Positions 1-9,524 of a stretch of DNA of 64,000 nucleotides are shown here, in pieces (the first letter of the stretch is position 1; every line of letters starts with the position of its first letter). Location of the stretch: NCBI GenBank assembly GCA_013416395.1, contig JACCEP010000002.1:735345-799344 (forward strand), in the 5' to 3' direction. The position numbers and the translations under genes are program-made. The notes under the pieces are model-generated. The model did not search any database. It saw only the letters and a program-made list of their open reading frames with translations, and was not told where the DNA came from. Origin of the DNA: Alcaligenaceae bacterium. Its GTDB lineage: Bacteria; Pseudomonadota; Gammaproteobacteria; Burkholderiales; Burkholderiaceae_B.

Positions 1-1475
1 TGGCGGTGGCGTCGCGCAATACCGGCACCCATCGCCAGCACATCGCTGTCATCGGCGATGGAGCCATGACGGCGGGTATGGCCTTCGAAGCACTCAACAA
101 TGCTGGCGTCACGCCGGGCATCAACATGTTGGTGGTGCTAAATGACAATGACATGTCGATCTCGCCGCCTGTGGGGGCGCTGAACCGATATCTGGCCAGG
201 TTGCTTTCAGGCCAGTTTTACGCAAAGGCCAAAAATGTGGGGCGCGCGGTTCTGTCACATGTGCCGCCTATGCTCGAGCTTGCCCGTCGCTTCGAGGGGC
301 ATGCCAAGGGGCTCGTGTCGCCTGCCACGCTCTTCGAAGAGCTGGGGTTTAATTACGTCGGGCCTATTGATGGCCATGACCTCGACGCCTTGGTTCCCAC
401 GCTAGAAAACCTCAAGGCGCTGGGCGGTCTTCAGTTTTTGCATGTGGTAACCCGCAAAGGTCAGGGCTACAAACTGGCTGAGGCTGACCCGGTGCTATAC
501 CATGGTCCGGGCAAGTTTGACCCAAGTGTCGGTATTCAGAAGTCGACCAAACCTGGGCGGGTCACGTTTACGCAAGTGTTTGGGCGCTGGCTTTGCGACA
601 TGGCAGCCACCGATGAGCGGCTGGTAGGCATTACGCCCGCCATGCGTGAGGGTAGCGGCATGGTTGAGTTTGAACAGACGTTTCCAAAACGATACTTTGA
701 TGTCGGTATCGCCGAGCAGCATGCCATCACTTTCGCAGCCGGCCTGGCCTGTGAGGGTCAGAAGCCGGTGGTGGCCATCTACTCGACGTTTCTGCAGCGG
801 GGCTACGACCAGCTTATTCACGATGTGGCGCTGCAAAACCTGGATGTCACCTTTGCGCTCGATCGTGCGGGCATTGTGGGTGCCGACGGCGCGACACATG
901 CCGGCAACTATGACATCGCCTACCTGCGCTGCATTCCGAACATGGTGGTGGCAACGCCTTCCGACGAAAACGAAACCCGGTTATTGTTAAGTACGTGCTA
1001 CCGTCATCCGGGCCCGGCCTCCGTGCGGTACCCGCGCGGTGCGGGCGTGGGTGCCGACGTGCAGCCCGGCCTGGAAGGCGTTGAGGTTGGTAAAGCCGTG
1101 TTGCGGCGTGAGGGCAAGGGCATAGCCATTCTGGCATTTGGCACCTTGCTCGCGCCGGCACTTGAGGCCGGCGAGCGCCTGGATGCCACAGTGGTCGACA
1201 TGCGTTTCGTCAAGCCGCTTGATGAGCAACTGCTGTCTCAGCTTGTCCATACACACCAGCAGTTTGTTACGGTCGAAGAGGCTGCCATCATGGGTAGTGG
1301 TGGCAGTGCTGTGCTTGAGTATTTCAGTGCACAGGGGCTGGCCCTGCCGGTGCTAATGCTGGGCTTGCCAGACCTTTTTGTCGATCATGGCGACCAGGCA
1401 ACCATACTGGCAGAGCTCGGTCTTGATGCCGATGGCATTGAGCGCGCCATTCGCGCGCGGTTTCATTCGTCATGA
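1..1475 (+). CDS. dxs: 1-deoxy-D-xylulose-5-phosphate synthase, 3' part
   Basis: Dxs condenses pyruvate and glyceraldehyde 3-phosphate to 1-deoxy-D-xylulose 5-phosphate, the first step of the non-mevalonate isoprenoid pathway, and also feeds thiamine and pyridoxal synthesis. The gene is cut by the left window edge; about 490 codons remain and roughly the first 120-130 are missing. Near the start is the thiamine-diphosphate signature GDGAMTAG followed by an NNAG stretch. The transketolase pyrimidine-binding motif is visible as [10 protein letters not shown], and a transketolase C-terminal domain follows. Isoprenoid precursors from this enzyme would supply the squalene operon at 14-17.5 kb. Identification is secure; the true start lies outside the window. 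Confidence 0.97.
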   Translation, partial: AVASRNTGTHRQHIAVIGDGAMTAGMAFEALNNAGVTPGINMLVVLNDNDMSISPPVGALNRYLARLLSGQFYAKAKNVGRAVLSHVPPMLELARRFEGHAKGLVSPATLFEELGFNYVGPIDGHDLDALVPTLENLKALGGLQFLHVVTRKGQGYKLAEADPVLYHGPGKFDPSVGIQKSTKPGRVTFTQVFGRWLCDMAATDERLVGITPAMREGSGMVEFEQTFPKRYFDVGIAEQHAITFAAGLACEGQKPVVAIYSTFLQRGYDQLIHDVALQNLDVTFALDRAGIVGADGATHAGNYDIAYLRCIPNMVVATPSDENETRLLLSTCYRHPGPASVRYPRGAGVGADVQPGLEGVEVGKAVLRREGKGIAILAFGTLLAPALEAGERLDATVVDMRFVKPLDEQLLSQLVHTHQQFVTVEEAAIMGSGGSAVLEYFSAQGLALPVLMLGLPDLFVDHGDQATILAELGLDADGIERAIRARFHSS

Positions 1476-1618
1476 TTCTTTTTTCTGCAGACGATAAACT
1501 ATTGCGATGATCCCATGAAGGGGTATGAGGTTATGCGGTGCAGTCGTACCGCCTAATTTACTGTTTTCAAATTTAAAGCGGCGAGCAGTTTTGCCAGCAC
1601 GCCATATAGGTTGTTGTT

Positions 1619-2446
1619 ATGAATATTCTGATTGACTCCGCCGTTGCCATGCCCGATGTGCAAAGCAGTGTCGATGTGCGTCATATTGCCATTGAGCGTG
1701 TGGGGGTCCGTGGTGTGCGCCATCCCATGCTTATTGCGGCTGCAGGTGAAACACAGCCTACGGTGGCAAACTGGGAAATGACCGTCGCATTGCCGGCCTC
1801 TGAAAAAGGCACGCACATGTCGCGGTTTGTTGCGCTGCTCGAGCAATACCGCAGGCAAGCCATGACGCCGGTCTTGTTCTGCGATATGGCACAGGCCATG
1901 CTGCCTTTGCTCAACGCAGAAAAAGGCGACATCTCCGCGTCCTTCGCGTATTTTGTCAACAAGATTGCCCCCGTGTCGGGGGTTGCCAGCCTCATGGATT
2001 ACGAAGTGACCTGGACGGCCAAGGCTCAGGTGGCACAGGGCGCCGAGCAAGTAGCGCCCGGGTCGGTAGAATTTGAGCTGTCAGTGCTGGTGCCGGTCAC
2101 CAGTTTGTGCCCATGCTCCAAGGCCATCTCAGACTACGGCGCGCATAATCAGCGTTCGCACGTAACCGTCAGCGCCATGTTTGATGACCCCGCCCATGTT
2201 GATCTTGACGGGCTTATCAAGTCGGTTGAAAAACAGGCATCGTGCGAGCTGTGGGGCCTGCTCAAACGCACCGACGAAAAATACGTCACCGAGCGTGCCT
2301 ACGAAAACCCCAAATTTGTCGAAGACCTGGTGCGCGATGTGGCCGGTCAGCTCAAACAAATGGCGGGGGTGCAACGTTTTCGTGTGGTCGCCGAAAATTT
2401 CGAATCCATTCATAACCACTCCGCCTATGCGGTGGTAGAAGGTTAG
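1619..2446 (+). CDS. folE2: GTP cyclohydrolase FolE2 (type IB)
   Basis: FolE2 converts GTP to 7,8-dihydroneopterin triphosphate, the first step of folate synthesis, as a metal-flexible alternative to zinc-dependent FolE. The 275-residue protein carries the family hallmark [11 protein letters not shown] with the active-site cysteine region at residues 164-166, followed by HNQRSH. The N-terminal block PDVQSS...[10 protein letters not shown] is also typical. ATG at 1619 is used because it gives the usual short leader before PDVQ; ATG 1649 is an alternative. In many proteobacteria folE2 is controlled by zinc status through Zur, but I see no clear Zur box in the 140 bp upstream. Confidence 0.93.
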   Translation: MNILIDSAVAMPDVQSSVDVRHIAIERVGVRGVRHPMLIAAAGETQPTVANWEMTVALPASEKGTHMSRFVALLEQYRRQAMTPVLFCDMAQAMLPLLNAEKGDISASFAYFVNKIAPVSGVASLMDYEVTWTAKAQVAQGAEQVAPGSVEFELSVLVPVTSLCPCSKAISDYGAHNQRSHVTVSAMFDDPAHVDLDGLIKSVEKQASCELWGLLKRTDEKYVTERAYENPKFVEDLVRDVAGQLKQMAGVQRFRVVAENFESIHNHSAYAVVEG

Positions 2447-2540
2447 TCGACGATCAAGCCTGATGCGGCAGGCCACCCTGAGTGGGCTGCGGCGCGGGCA
2501 TTTCGGGTGGCAGCCGATACACAGGCATATCACGGCCTGC

Positions 2541-2570
2541 TTGCGGGCAGCACCGTAAAAATGCTAATAT
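2541..2570 (+). promoter_or_regulatory. Predicted promoter of the rpsF operon
   Basis: A weak -35 TTGCGG (2541-2546) is followed after 18 bp by -10 TAATAT (2565-2570). The TG two bases before the -10 makes it an extended -10 promoter. It lies about 100 bp upstream of rpsF and would give a leader long enough for a regulatory structure. This is motif reading only. Confidence 0.45.
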
Positions 2571-2627
2571 CAATGGTTTCCTGCTCGACTTGCGCCTGGC
2601 GTTTTGCCAAGTGTGGGCGGGCTGCCC

Positions 2628-2651
2628 CTTGCAGCACAACCGTGTCGCAAG
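2628..2651 (+). promoter_or_regulatory. Leader hairpin, possible S6:S18 autoregulatory site
   Basis: The rpsF leader can form a stem of CTTGC (2628-2632) with GCAAG (2647-2651). An asymmetric internal loop, a CAC/GTG inner helix and an apical AACC loop follow, so a CCG triplet sits next to the inner helix. In many bacteria the S6:S18 complex binds a hairpin with an unpaired conserved CCG in the rpsF leader and represses the operon. Position and CCG fit, but I could not check covariation. Confidence 0.35.
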
Positions 2652-2673
2652 ATATCCACAAGGAGTGTAGTTT

Positions 2674-3066
2674 ATGCGCCACTACGAAGTAGTGTTTATT
2701 GTGCATCCCGATCAAAGCGAGCAAGTGCCCGCCATGATCGAGCGCTATCAAGCCGCCGTCACCAGCAATGGTGGCCAGATCCATCGCCTCGAAGATTGGG
2801 GCCGTCGTCAACTGGCTTACCCAATTCAAAAACTGGTCAAAGCCCACTATGTATGCATGAACATCGAATGCGGCCAGCCCGTACTTGATGAGCTCGAGCA
2901 TTCTTTCCGTTACAACGATGCAATTTTGCGTCACCTCATCAGCAAAACATCAAAGGCCCACGTTGAGCCTTCGATCATGATGAAGTCGGTAGAGCGCGAA
3001 GAAGCCCGCAAGGCAAGTGCCGAAACGACAACAACACCTGCAGCAGCAACAACCAGCGAGTCATAA
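2674..3066 (+). CDS. rpsF: 30S ribosomal protein S6
   Basis: S6 is a small-subunit protein that pairs with S18 on the platform of the 30S subunit. The 130-residue product starts [18 protein letters not shown] and contains the conserved core block [15 protein letters not shown]. It ends in a low-complexity Thr/Ala-rich tail, usual for proteobacterial S6. AAGGAG lies just upstream of ATG 2674. It is the first gene of rpsF-priB-rpsR-rplI, with dnaB following behind a terminator. Confidence 0.98.
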   Translation: MRHYEVVFIVHPDQSEQVPAMIERYQAAVTSNGGQIHRLEDWGRRQLAYPIQKLVKAHYVCMNIECGQPVLDELEHSFRYNDAILRHLISKTSKAHVEPSIMMKSVEREEARKASAETTTTPAAATTSES

Positions 3067-3088
3067 TGCGCAAGGCTCCGAGCCAACT

Positions 3089-3406
3089 GTGAACCAGCTG
3101 CAAATAACTGCTACGGCGCTTGAGGTCAAGCCGCTTCGGTATACGCCGGCGGGCCTGCCGGCAGTTGAAATGTTGCTAGAACACGAGTCAGAGGTTCTTG
3201 AGGCCGGCCATACTCGCCGGATCGAATTGGTACTTTCGGCTGTGGCACTCGGAGACATCGCATTACTGCTGTCTGACACGCCCTTGGGGGCATCTTTGAG
3301 CATTGAGGGCTTTTTAGCTCCGGCGCGCAAAGGCTCCAACAAAGTGGTGTTGCATATACAGCAGGCAGACAGGGTTTTTGCCGGCGGCGCAAGCGCTGTT
3401 GTTTAG
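3089..3406 (+). CDS. priB: Primosomal replication protein N (PriB)
   Basis: PriB is a small OB-fold single-strand DNA-binding protein that works with PriA and DnaT to reload DnaB at stalled forks. I place the start at GTG 3089, giving 105 residues beginning [20 protein letters not shown]. This matches the family N-terminus; longer upstream extensions would run into the 3' end of rpsF and are low-complexity. The position between rpsF and rpsR is diagnostic for PriB in beta- and gammaproteobacteria. Sequence conservation in this family is modest, so context carries much of the weight. Confidence 0.9.
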   Translation: MNQLQITATALEVKPLRYTPAGLPAVEMLLEHESEVLEAGHTRRIELVLSAVALGDIALLLSDTPLGASLSIEGFLAPARKGSNKVVLHIQQADRVFAGGASAVV

Positions 3407-3500
3407 TAAAGATTCATGACATATCAGGGCGCAGGCTTAATATCAGTCAGCGCATTAAAAATTTGGCTCAGGCAAGGCCTGGGCGTTAAAGAGGCACATT

Positions 3501-3773
3501 ATGGCTTTCTTCAAAAAAACCAAAGAGAAACGCAAGTTCGGGCAGCAGAACCCTCTGTTCAAGCGCCGTAAATTCTGCCGCTTCACCGCGGCCAATGTTG
3601 GCGAAATCGATTACAAAGATCTCGACACACTGCGCGATTTCATCCAGGAAAACGGCAAGATCATTCCTGCCCGCCTAACTGGTACCAAGGCGCATTACCA
3701 GCGTCAGCTCGACACTGCCATCAAGCGTTCGCGCTTCCTGGCGTTGTTGCCTTACACCGATAACCATAAATAA
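3501..3773 (+). CDS. rpsR: 30S ribosomal protein S18
   Basis: S18 is a small basic 30S protein that binds S6 and helix 22/23 of 16S rRNA. The 90-residue product has the conserved core [10 protein letters not shown], then [13 protein letters not shown] and [20 protein letters not shown] precedes ATG 3501. Third gene of the S6-PriB-S18-L9 operon. Confidence 0.98.
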   Translation: MAFFKKTKEKRKFGQQNPLFKRRKFCRFTAANVGEIDYKDLDTLRDFIQENGKIIPARLTGTKAHYQRQLDTAIKRSRFLALLPYTDNHK

Positions 3774-3789
3774 TCCGGGGCCTATCGTC

Positions 3790-4245
3790 ATGCAAATTAT
3801 TCTGCTCGAAAAAGTCACAAATCTGGGTAACCTCGGTGAGGTCGTGCGTGTTCGCAATGGTTATGCCCGTAACTACCTGATCCCCAAGAAAATCGCCCGT
3901 CGTGCTACCGATGTGGCCCTGAAAGAGTTCGAGGCCCGTCGTGCCGAACTTGAAAAGCTTCAGGCTGAAAAACTGGCTGCTGCTCAGGCAGTCGCTGGCC
4001 GTCTTGAAGGCAAAACCTTCACCGTTGCGCAAAAAGCGGGTGTTGATGGTCGTCTGTTTGGTTCGGTTACCAGCATGGACATCGTCGAAGCGCTGCGTAA
4101 AGAAGGCTTTGATACTGTCGAAAAATCACAGGTCCGCCTGCCTGACGGCCCCTTGAAAGCTGTTGGCGAATACACTGTGCATCTTGTGCTGCACGCTGAC
4201 GTAGACAGCGATATCAGTGTGGTTGTACAGGGCGAAATGGTCTAA
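3790..4245 (+). CDS. rplI: 50S ribosomal protein L9
   Basis: L9 binds 23S rRNA near the L1 stalk and extends from the ribosome surface. The 151-residue product opens [19 protein letters not shown] and continues with [13 protein letters not shown], the N-terminal L9 signature. A charged connecting helix spans about residues 45-75, and a C-terminal RNA-binding domain follows. It starts 16 bp after rpsR and is followed by a strong intrinsic terminator at 4306-4330. Confidence 0.98.
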   Translation: MQIILLEKVTNLGNLGEVVRVRNGYARNYLIPKKIARRATDVALKEFEARRAELEKLQAEKLAAAQAVAGRLEGKTFTVAQKAGVDGRLFGSVTSMDIVEALRKEGFDTVEKSQVRLPDGPLKAVGEYTVHLVLHADVDSDISVVVQGEMV

Positions 4246-4305
4246 AAGCCGACTGCCTCGCGTGGTACATTCTTCAATGGATGTATTTCGCGCCCAGTGG
4301 CTCTG

Positions 4306-4330
4306 AAAGCCGGCGCAAGCCGGCTTTTTT
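4306..4330 (+). terminator. Intrinsic terminator after rplI
   Basis: Nine base pairs, AAAGCCGGC (4306-4314) with GCCGGCTTT (4319-4327), enclose a GCAA loop and end in a run of T to 4330. It lies between rplI and dnaB and would separate the ribosomal-protein transcript from dnaB or reduce readthrough into it. Confidence 0.85.
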
Positions 4331-4370
4331 ATTTTTACCCAGGCAGTACCGGAGTCTTCACTTGGACACC

Positions 4371-5744
4371 ATGCAAAAAACTATCGATCCGCAGCTTGAT
4401 TATCTGCGTGTGCCTCCCCACTCGGTTGAGGCAGAACAGTCAGTGCTGGGCGGGCTGCTGCTGGATAATGCCGCCTTTGATCGCATTACCGACGTACTTG
4501 GCGATGACGATTTTTACCGATTTGACCACAAGATAATCTGGCAGCATATTGCACGCCTTATCAGCCTGGCGCGGCCGGCCGATGTGGTAACAGTGAACGA
4601 GTCACTTGCCAGCGCCGGCAAGTCTGAAGAGGTGGGCGGGCTGGCTTATCTTAATGCATTGGCCCACAACACACCGTCAGCGGCAAACATCCGGCGCTAC
4701 GCCGAAATTGTGCGTGAACGCTCCATGCTGCGCAAGCTGGTCAGCGTGGCCGACGAGATCTCGGCAGCAGCCTTCAACCCGCAAGGAAAAGAAGCCAGGC
4801 AACTGCTCGATGAAGCCGAGTCTCGTGTGTTTCAAATTTCTCAAGAGGGTGCCAGAGGCACCACGGGTTTTCAGGATATTCAGCCGCTGCTCAGTCAGGT
4901 GGTGGAGCGTATTGACGAGCTTTACCATCGTGAAGGCGACTCTGACATCACGGGTGTGCCGACGGGTTTCAGCGACCTTGACCGAATGACTTCCGGCTTG
5001 CAGCCCGGCGATCTTGTCATCGTGGCTGGCCGGCCTTCCATGGGGAAAACGTCATTTTCAATGAATATCGGCGAGCACGTTGCGATTGAGCAAGGGCTGC
5101 CCGTGGCGGTGTTTTCCATGGAAATGGGCGCAGTGCAACTGGCCATGCGTATGGTGGGTTCTGTAGGCATGCTGGATCAGCATCGCATGCGTACCGGCAA
5201 GCTCACGGCTGATGACTGGCCACGCCTTACCCATGCCGTACAGCAGGTGCAAGAGGCACAAATATACATTGATGAAACACCCGCACTTACGTCTATGGAA
5301 GTGCGGGCCAGGTCCCGTAGGTTGGCGCGTCAGTGTGGCCAGCTGGGCCTCATTATTATTGACTATATGCAGCTGATGTCGGGCAATTCGGGAGGTGAAA
5401 ACCGGGCTACCGAAATTTCAGAGATCAGTCGGTCGCTCAAAAGCCTGGCCAAAGAACTTAACTGCCCGCTCATCGCGCTATCGCAGCTTAATCGCAGCCT
5501 GGAGCAACGACCCAACAAGCGCCCCGTCATGAGTGACTTGCGTGAATCAGGCGCTATCGAACAGGACGCCGACCTGATTCTTTTTATCTATCGCGACGAG
5601 GTGTATAACCCCGATTCTCCTGATAAAGGCACGGCCGAGATTATTATCGGCAAGCAGCGTAACGGCCCTATCGGCAGCGTGAGACTTACCTTCCAGGGTG
5701 CCAGCACCCGTTTCCTGAACTTTACTCAGGGCGGTATGCGTTAG
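4371..5744 (+). CDS. dnaB: Replicative DNA helicase DnaB
   Basis: DnaB is the hexameric 5'-3' helicase that unwinds DNA at the replication fork and recruits primase. The 457-residue product begins MQKTIDPQLDYLRVPPHSVEAEQSVLGG-like at ATG 4371; longer forms would start inside the rplI terminator. The N-terminal domain (about residues 15-125) is followed by the RecA-like ATPase domain with Walker A GRPSMGKTSF and Walker B LIIIDYMQLM. The C-terminal block SDLRESGAIEQDADLI is characteristic. The product converges tail-to-tail with pdxA, 13 bp apart. Confidence 0.97.
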   Translation: MQKTIDPQLDYLRVPPHSVEAEQSVLGGLLLDNAAFDRITDVLGDDDFYRFDHKIIWQHIARLISLARPADVVTVNESLASAGKSEEVGGLAYLNALAHNTPSAANIRRYAEIVRERSMLRKLVSVADEISAAAFNPQGKEARQLLDEAESRVFQISQEGARGTTGFQDIQPLLSQVVERIDELYHREGDSDITGVPTGFSDLDRMTSGLQPGDLVIVAGRPSMGKTSFSMNIGEHVAIEQGLPVAVFSMEMGAVQLAMRMVGSVGMLDQHRMRTGKLTADDWPRLTHAVQQVQEAQIYIDETPALTSMEVRARSRRLARQCGQLGLIIIDYMQLMSGNSGGENRATEISEISRSLKSLAKELNCPLIALSQLNRSLEQRPNKRPVMSDLRESGAIEQDADLILFIYRDEVYNPDSPDKGTAEIIIGKQRNGPIGSVRLTFQGASTRFLNFTQGGMR

Positions 5745-5757
5745 CGCAGGGTTGCGC

Positions 5758-6768
5758 TTAATGCCCCTGCGTGGGGCGTGTCATCGCCAAGGCAAGGTCA
5801 TATGCCGCCCGCAATGAGGCCGGGTCGGCAATGCCGCGTCCGGCGATGTCAAAAGCCGTGCCATGGTCAACGCTGGTGCGTACAAACGGCAGGCCTACCG
5901 TTACATTAACGCCCTGATCCAGCCCCATATACTTAACGGGGATAAGGCCCTGGTCGTGGTATTGCGCTACGACGATGTCAAACTCGCCTTGCCGGGCACG
6001 CATGAAAACGGTATCACCGGGCCAGGGCCCGCTGGCATCTATACCCTCTGTGCGGGCTTTTTCAATGGCCGGTGCGATGATGTCGAGGTCTTCGCGACCG
6101 AAACGCCCCTCTTCGCCAGCATGCGGGTTCAAGCCTGCGACAGCGACACGCGGTTTGTTTATGCCGGCCTGGCGACAGGCCTGCCAGGCCAGGCGGATGG
6201 TGTTCAGTTCGGCTTCAGGGGTAACCAATCGGGTGACCTCGCTGAGTGGTACATGTATGGTGACCAGAATAACGCGCAACTCAAGGTTGGCGAGCATCAT
6301 GGCGTAATGTTCGGTATGGGTGCGTTCGGCCAGTATTTCTGTATGACCGGGGTAATCGACGCCGCCTGCCTGCATGGTTTTTTTGTTCAATGGCGCAGTG
6401 ACGATGGCTCGCAGCTTACCCGCCATGGCATCGTCAATGGCATGGCAAAGATATTCATAGGCACCCCGTCCGGCAAGCGGGTTAGGCTGGCCGGGCGTGA
6501 CTCCTTCTGGCAAGGCCTGCCAGCGATTTAATACATTGATTACGCCTGAACGCTGGCTGGCCATGCGGGGCTCATTAACGATTTCTACGTGTAACGCCGC
6601 CGCCAGGCCCAGTTGCTCAATAGTGGCGGTGAGCACACCGGCATCGCCATACACCAGCGCCGGTTCAGGCAGGCCGGCCGCAAAAAGCTTGACAATGATT
6701 TCAGGGCCGATGCCAGCCGCATCGCCCATGGTAAAGCCTACAGGAAGCGGCGAGCTGTTGTCGTGCAT
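5758..6768 (-). CDS. pdxA: 4-hydroxythreonine-4-phosphate dehydrogenase
   Basis: PdxA oxidises 4-phosphohydroxy-L-threonine on the way to pyridoxine 5'-phosphate (vitamin B6). I start the protein at ATG 6768, giving 336 residues beginning MHDNSSPLPVGFTMGDAAG; the GDAAGIGPEI block is the family N-terminus. An upstream extension would overlap phoH. Metal-binding and substrate motifs are visible: GHTEILAERT, and HDQGLIPVKYMG near residue 280. It lies 16 bp downstream of phoH on the same strand. The dxs product DXP, at the left end of the window, is the other precursor of pyridoxine phosphate. Confidence 0.96.
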   Translation of the reverse strand: MHDNSSPLPVGFTMGDAAGIGPEIIVKLFAAGLPEPALVYGDAGVLTATIEQLGLAAALHVEIVNEPRMASQRSGVINVLNRWQALPEGVTPGQPNPLAGRGAYEYLCHAIDDAMAGKLRAIVTAPLNKKTMQAGGVDYPGHTEILAERTHTEHYAMMLANLELRVILVTIHVPLSEVTRLVTPEAELNTIRLAWQACRQAGINKPRVAVAGLNPHAGEEGRFGREDLDIIAPAIEKARTEGIDASGPWPGDTVFMRARQGEFDIVVAQYHDQGLIPVKYMGLDQGVNVTVGLPFVRTSVDHGTAFDIAGRGIADPASLRAAYDLALAMTRPTQGH

Positions 6769-6784
6769 GGTTTTGCCCGGGCTG

Positions 6785-8437
6785 CTATAGCGCCTCGCTG
6801 GCGTAGTCGGCCAGTCGAGATCTTTCGCCGCGCTGCAAGGTAATGTGCCCGGAATGCGGCCAACCCTTGAACCGGTCAACCACGTAAGTAAGCCCTGAGC
6901 TGCCCTCGGTGAGATAGGGGGTATCGATCTGGGCAATATTGCCCAGACAGACAATTTTTGTGCCTGGGCCAGCGCGGGTGACCAAGGTTTTCATTTGTTT
7001 TGGCGTAAGGTTCTGCGCCTCATCGATAATGAGAAACTTGTTGAGAAAGGTACGGCCACGCATAAAGTTAAGAGACTTTACCTTGATGCGGGAGCGTATT
7101 ACCTCCATGGTCGAATTTTTGGATAAGTCGCCGGGGTTATCACCCGAACCCGGGCCCGAGCCTAAGTGCAATACCTCGAGATTGTCTTCGAGCGCACCCA
7201 TCCAGGGAAGCATTTTTTCTTCTTCAGTACCGGGCAGAAAGCCAATGTCATCGCCTACCGGCACGGTTGCGCGAGTGATGATAATTTCGTTGTAGCGTTT
7301 GGTTTCAAGGGTTTGCGTCAGGCCAGCCGCCAGCGCCAGCAAGGTTTTACCTGTGCCTGCCTGGCCCAGCAGCGACACGAAATCGCAGTCGGGGTTCATG
7401 AGCAGGTTCAGGGCAAAGTTTTGTTCACGGTTGCGTGCAGTAATGCCCCACACGTTGTTCTTGCCGTGACTGTAATCGCGCAGGGTGGCGAGTACGGCGC
7501 TTTTGCCGGTAACCTCCTTAACCTGCGCCTGCATGGACATTTCGCCCTCGAAGTACACGAACTCATTGACGATGAATTCAGAGCACAGTGGCCCCTTGAC
7601 CCGATAATACGTTGTACCGCCTTGCTGCCATGACTCTACGTCTTTTCCATGACGTGACCAGAAGTTGTCAGGCAAAGGCATGACGCCGTCATACAAAAGA
7701 TCGGAGTCGTCAAGAACGTGATCGTTAAGGTAGTCTTCAGCCAGCAGCCCCAGTGACCTGGCCTTAAGGCGCATGTTGATATCTTTGGATACCAGCACAA
7801 CCTTGCGACGTGGATATTGGTCTTTCAGGGCATGGACCACCATCAGAATGCCGTTGTCGGCCTTGCCCATGGGCAGTTCGATGGGCAATTTGGAATGCAG
7901 TGCCTTGGTTTGGAGTCGCAGGTTGCCCAGGGCTTCGGGGTTGCCGATGGCGTCAAGGTTTACACCATTATCAAGATCGGTAACGCCCTGGATGAGGCCG
8001 TCGAGGGCCCGACTGACCTGGCGTGCGTTGCGCGCTACCTCGGACATGCCCTTTTTTTGATGATCAAGCTCTTCAAGCACGATCATGGGCAAAAAGATGT
8101 CGTGCTCTTCGAACTTGAACAGGCAGTTGGAATCGTGCAGCAACACATTGGTGTCGAGTACAAACAGTTTGCGTTTTGCTTGGGCGAGCCGCGTTTTTTT
8201 GGCGGTGCGGCTACTTGCTTTGACTACCGTCGTGACAGGCGCAGGCGCAACTGGCTCGGAGGCTGCCGGGGGCAATGGGGGCTGTTGTCGAGCTCGCGCG
8301 GGTGGCGTGGGCGGTGCTGTTTTGGTGATCTGGCTATCGTTGCCTGCGGTTTGTACATCGGGTTGGGCCGGCGTGATCTGGACGGAGTCGGCTGAAAGCG
8401 TGTCTCCCATGCGGGTAGGCAACTGTGGCAGCGGCAT
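6785..8437 (-). CDS. PhoH-family ATPase with N-terminal PIN domain (PhoH2 type)
   Basis: The 550-residue protein has a proline/alanine-rich N-terminal tail (about residues 1-85). A PIN nuclease domain starts at FVLDTNVLLHDSNCL with a second acidic site at IVLEELDHQKKG. A PhoH ATPase domain follows, with Walker A LLGQAGTGKTLLALAAG and Walker B FLIIDEAQNLTP. PIN-PhoH fusions have been described as RNA helicase/ribonuclease proteins; the cellular role in proteobacteria is not well defined. It shares the strand with bcp upstream and pdxA downstream, so co-transcription is likely. The start at 8437 is the least certain point because the N-terminal tail is low-complexity. Confidence 0.9.
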   Translation of the reverse strand: MPLPQLPTRMGDTLSADSVQITPAQPDVQTAGNDSQITKTAPPTPPARARQQPPLPPAASEPVAPAPVTTVVKASSRTAKKTRLAQAKRKLFVLDTNVLLHDSNCLFKFEEHDIFLPMIVLEELDHQKKGMSEVARNARQVSRALDGLIQGVTDLDNGVNLDAIGNPEALGNLRLQTKALHSKLPIELPMGKADNGILMVVHALKDQYPRRKVVLVSKDINMRLKARSLGLLAEDYLNDHVLDDSDLLYDGVMPLPDNFWSRHGKDVESWQQGGTTYYRVKGPLCSEFIVNEFVYFEGEMSMQAQVKEVTGKSAVLATLRDYSHGKNNVWGITARNREQNFALNLLMNPDCDFVSLLGQAGTGKTLLALAAGLTQTLETKRYNEIIITRATVPVGDDIGFLPGTEEEKMLPWMGALEDNLEVLHLGSGPGSGDNPGDLSKNSTMEVIRSRIKVKSLNFMRGRTFLNKFLIIDEAQNLTPKQMKTLVTRAGPGTKIVCLGNIAQIDTPYLTEGSSGLTYVVDRFKGWPHSGHITLQRGERSRLADYASEAL

Positions 8438-8474
8438 CGGGTGTGGGCTCCTGGCAGTGTGGGTAAGGTGTGTG

Positions 8475-8942
8475 TCAGATGCTGTCGCGAACAGTTTGCA
8501 GCACTTCGTCGACGTGTCCGGGCACGCGTACGCCGCGCCATTCGCGCAGCAGAACCCCGTGCGAGTCGATGAGGAAGGTGCTTCGCTCTATGCCGCGTAC
8601 CTGTTTGCCGTACATGTTTTTTAGCTTCATGACGCCAAACAGTTCGCACAGGGCTTCACTGTCGTCAGAGATAAGCGGAAATGGCAGGTCTTGCTTGTCA
8701 GTAAAACCTGTATGCGACTTGAGCGAGTCACGCGATACGCCAATAATATGGCAACCTGTGTCTACGAACTCTTGATAACGGTCGCGAAAATCTTGTGCCT
8801 GGGTGGTGCAGCCCGGTGTATTGTCTTTTGGGTAAAAGTACAACACGGCAAGATGCCCACGCAACCCTTCGAGGCTGATGTCGCCGTGGGTGCTGACAGC
8901 CTTGAAAGGCGGGATGGCTTTGCCAAGGGTAATCTGGCTCAT
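8475..8942 (-). CDS. bcp: Thioredoxin-dependent thiol peroxidase, Bcp/PrxQ type
   Basis: Bcp reduces hydrogen peroxide and organic hydroperoxides using thioredoxin in the cytoplasm. The 155-residue protein has the peroxiredoxin active site YPKDNTPGCTTQAQDFRD with peroxidatic Cys45. The usual resolving cysteine five residues later is absent here (the residue after TTQAQ is D), which makes it a possible one-Cys variant. Bcp proteins of both kinds exist. The start overlaps the stop of the Mth938-like gene by 4 bp, so the two are translationally coupled. Confidence 0.94.
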   Translation of the reverse strand: MSQITLGKAIPPFKAVSTHGDISLEGLRGHLAVLYFYPKDNTPGCTTQAQDFRDRYQEFVDTGCHIIGVSRDSLKSHTGFTDKQDLPFPLISDDSEALCELFGVMKLKNMYGKQVRGIERSTFLIDSHGVLLREWRGVRVPGHVDEVLQTVRDSI

Positions 8943-9385
8943 ACGGCCTCCTGGTGGGTTATCAGGGCGACCACAACGCGTCGGCCTTCGGACATTAAAA
9001 TATTATAGGTACGCGCTGCCGCCTGTGTGGTCATGGCTTCAATACCTATACCCATCTGCAAAAGTGGCCCCGTAACATGCGCTGGCAGCAACTGCTGCTT
9101 TTCTCCGGTACCAATAATTAGCACTTCGGCAGCATCGTCGGGCAAAACGTTTGACGTGCCGTCAAGAAATGCCATGGGGTCGGCCTTGGCATTGGGCACG
9201 CCCGCGATATCACGCAAGGTCGAGGTTGTGATGTCGTCGACGTTGCTTACTGGCCAGTCATGTATCTCGCCCTCGGGCGCAAAATATACCGGATGCCGGT
9301 AGGCAACCTCGTTGATTTCGACGTAACCCGAACCATAGGCGGTAATTGTATTGAGCGCAGGATTGGCTTCGCTTCGTAATTCCAC
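8939..9385 (-). CDS. Mth938-like (DUF498) domain protein
   Basis: The 148-residue product carries the Mth938-like fold seen in YuaM/NDUFAF3-type proteins. Recognisable pieces are ITAYGSGYVEIN near the N-terminus, then VLIIGTGEKQQLLP and the C-terminal MTTQAAARTYNILMSEGRRVVVALI. The biochemical function of bacterial members is unknown; the mitochondrial relative is a complex I assembly factor. It begins the minus-strand run Mth938-bcp-phoH-pdxA and is divergent from alaC, with a 139-bp spacer that should hold promoters for both. Confidence 0.88.
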   Translation of the reverse strand: MELRSEANPALNTITAYGSGYVEINEVAYRHPVYFAPEGEIHDWPVSNVDDITTSTLRDIAGVPNAKADPMAFLDGTSNVLPDDAAEVLIIGTGEKQQLLPAHVTGPLLQMGIGIEAMTTQAAARTYNILMSEGRRVVVALITHQEAV

Positions 9386-9524
9386 GTAAAACTCCTATAG
9401 TCAGTTCGATCATAGCGCAAACATCATGACACCAAGTCGATTCCGCGTTTTTTTAGGATGGATTAAACTTGTCGATTGTGCCTGAATTTGCCCTTTAACT
9501 TTATTGCCGTCTCCAAGGAATATC

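Noticed and set aside
5745..5760. GCGCA/TGCGC hairpin at the dnaB-pdxA junction as a terminator
   Set aside because: Only five base pairs and no T run on either strand.
5863..6531. 222-codon plus-strand open frame
   Set aside because: Lies entirely antisense to pdxA, whose motifs and family length are clear; no motif of its own.
7817..8624. Long plus-strand open frames (192 and 179 codons)
   Set aside because: Antisense shadows of phoH and bcp created by G+C-rich codon bias; no ribosome-binding sites or recognisable domains.
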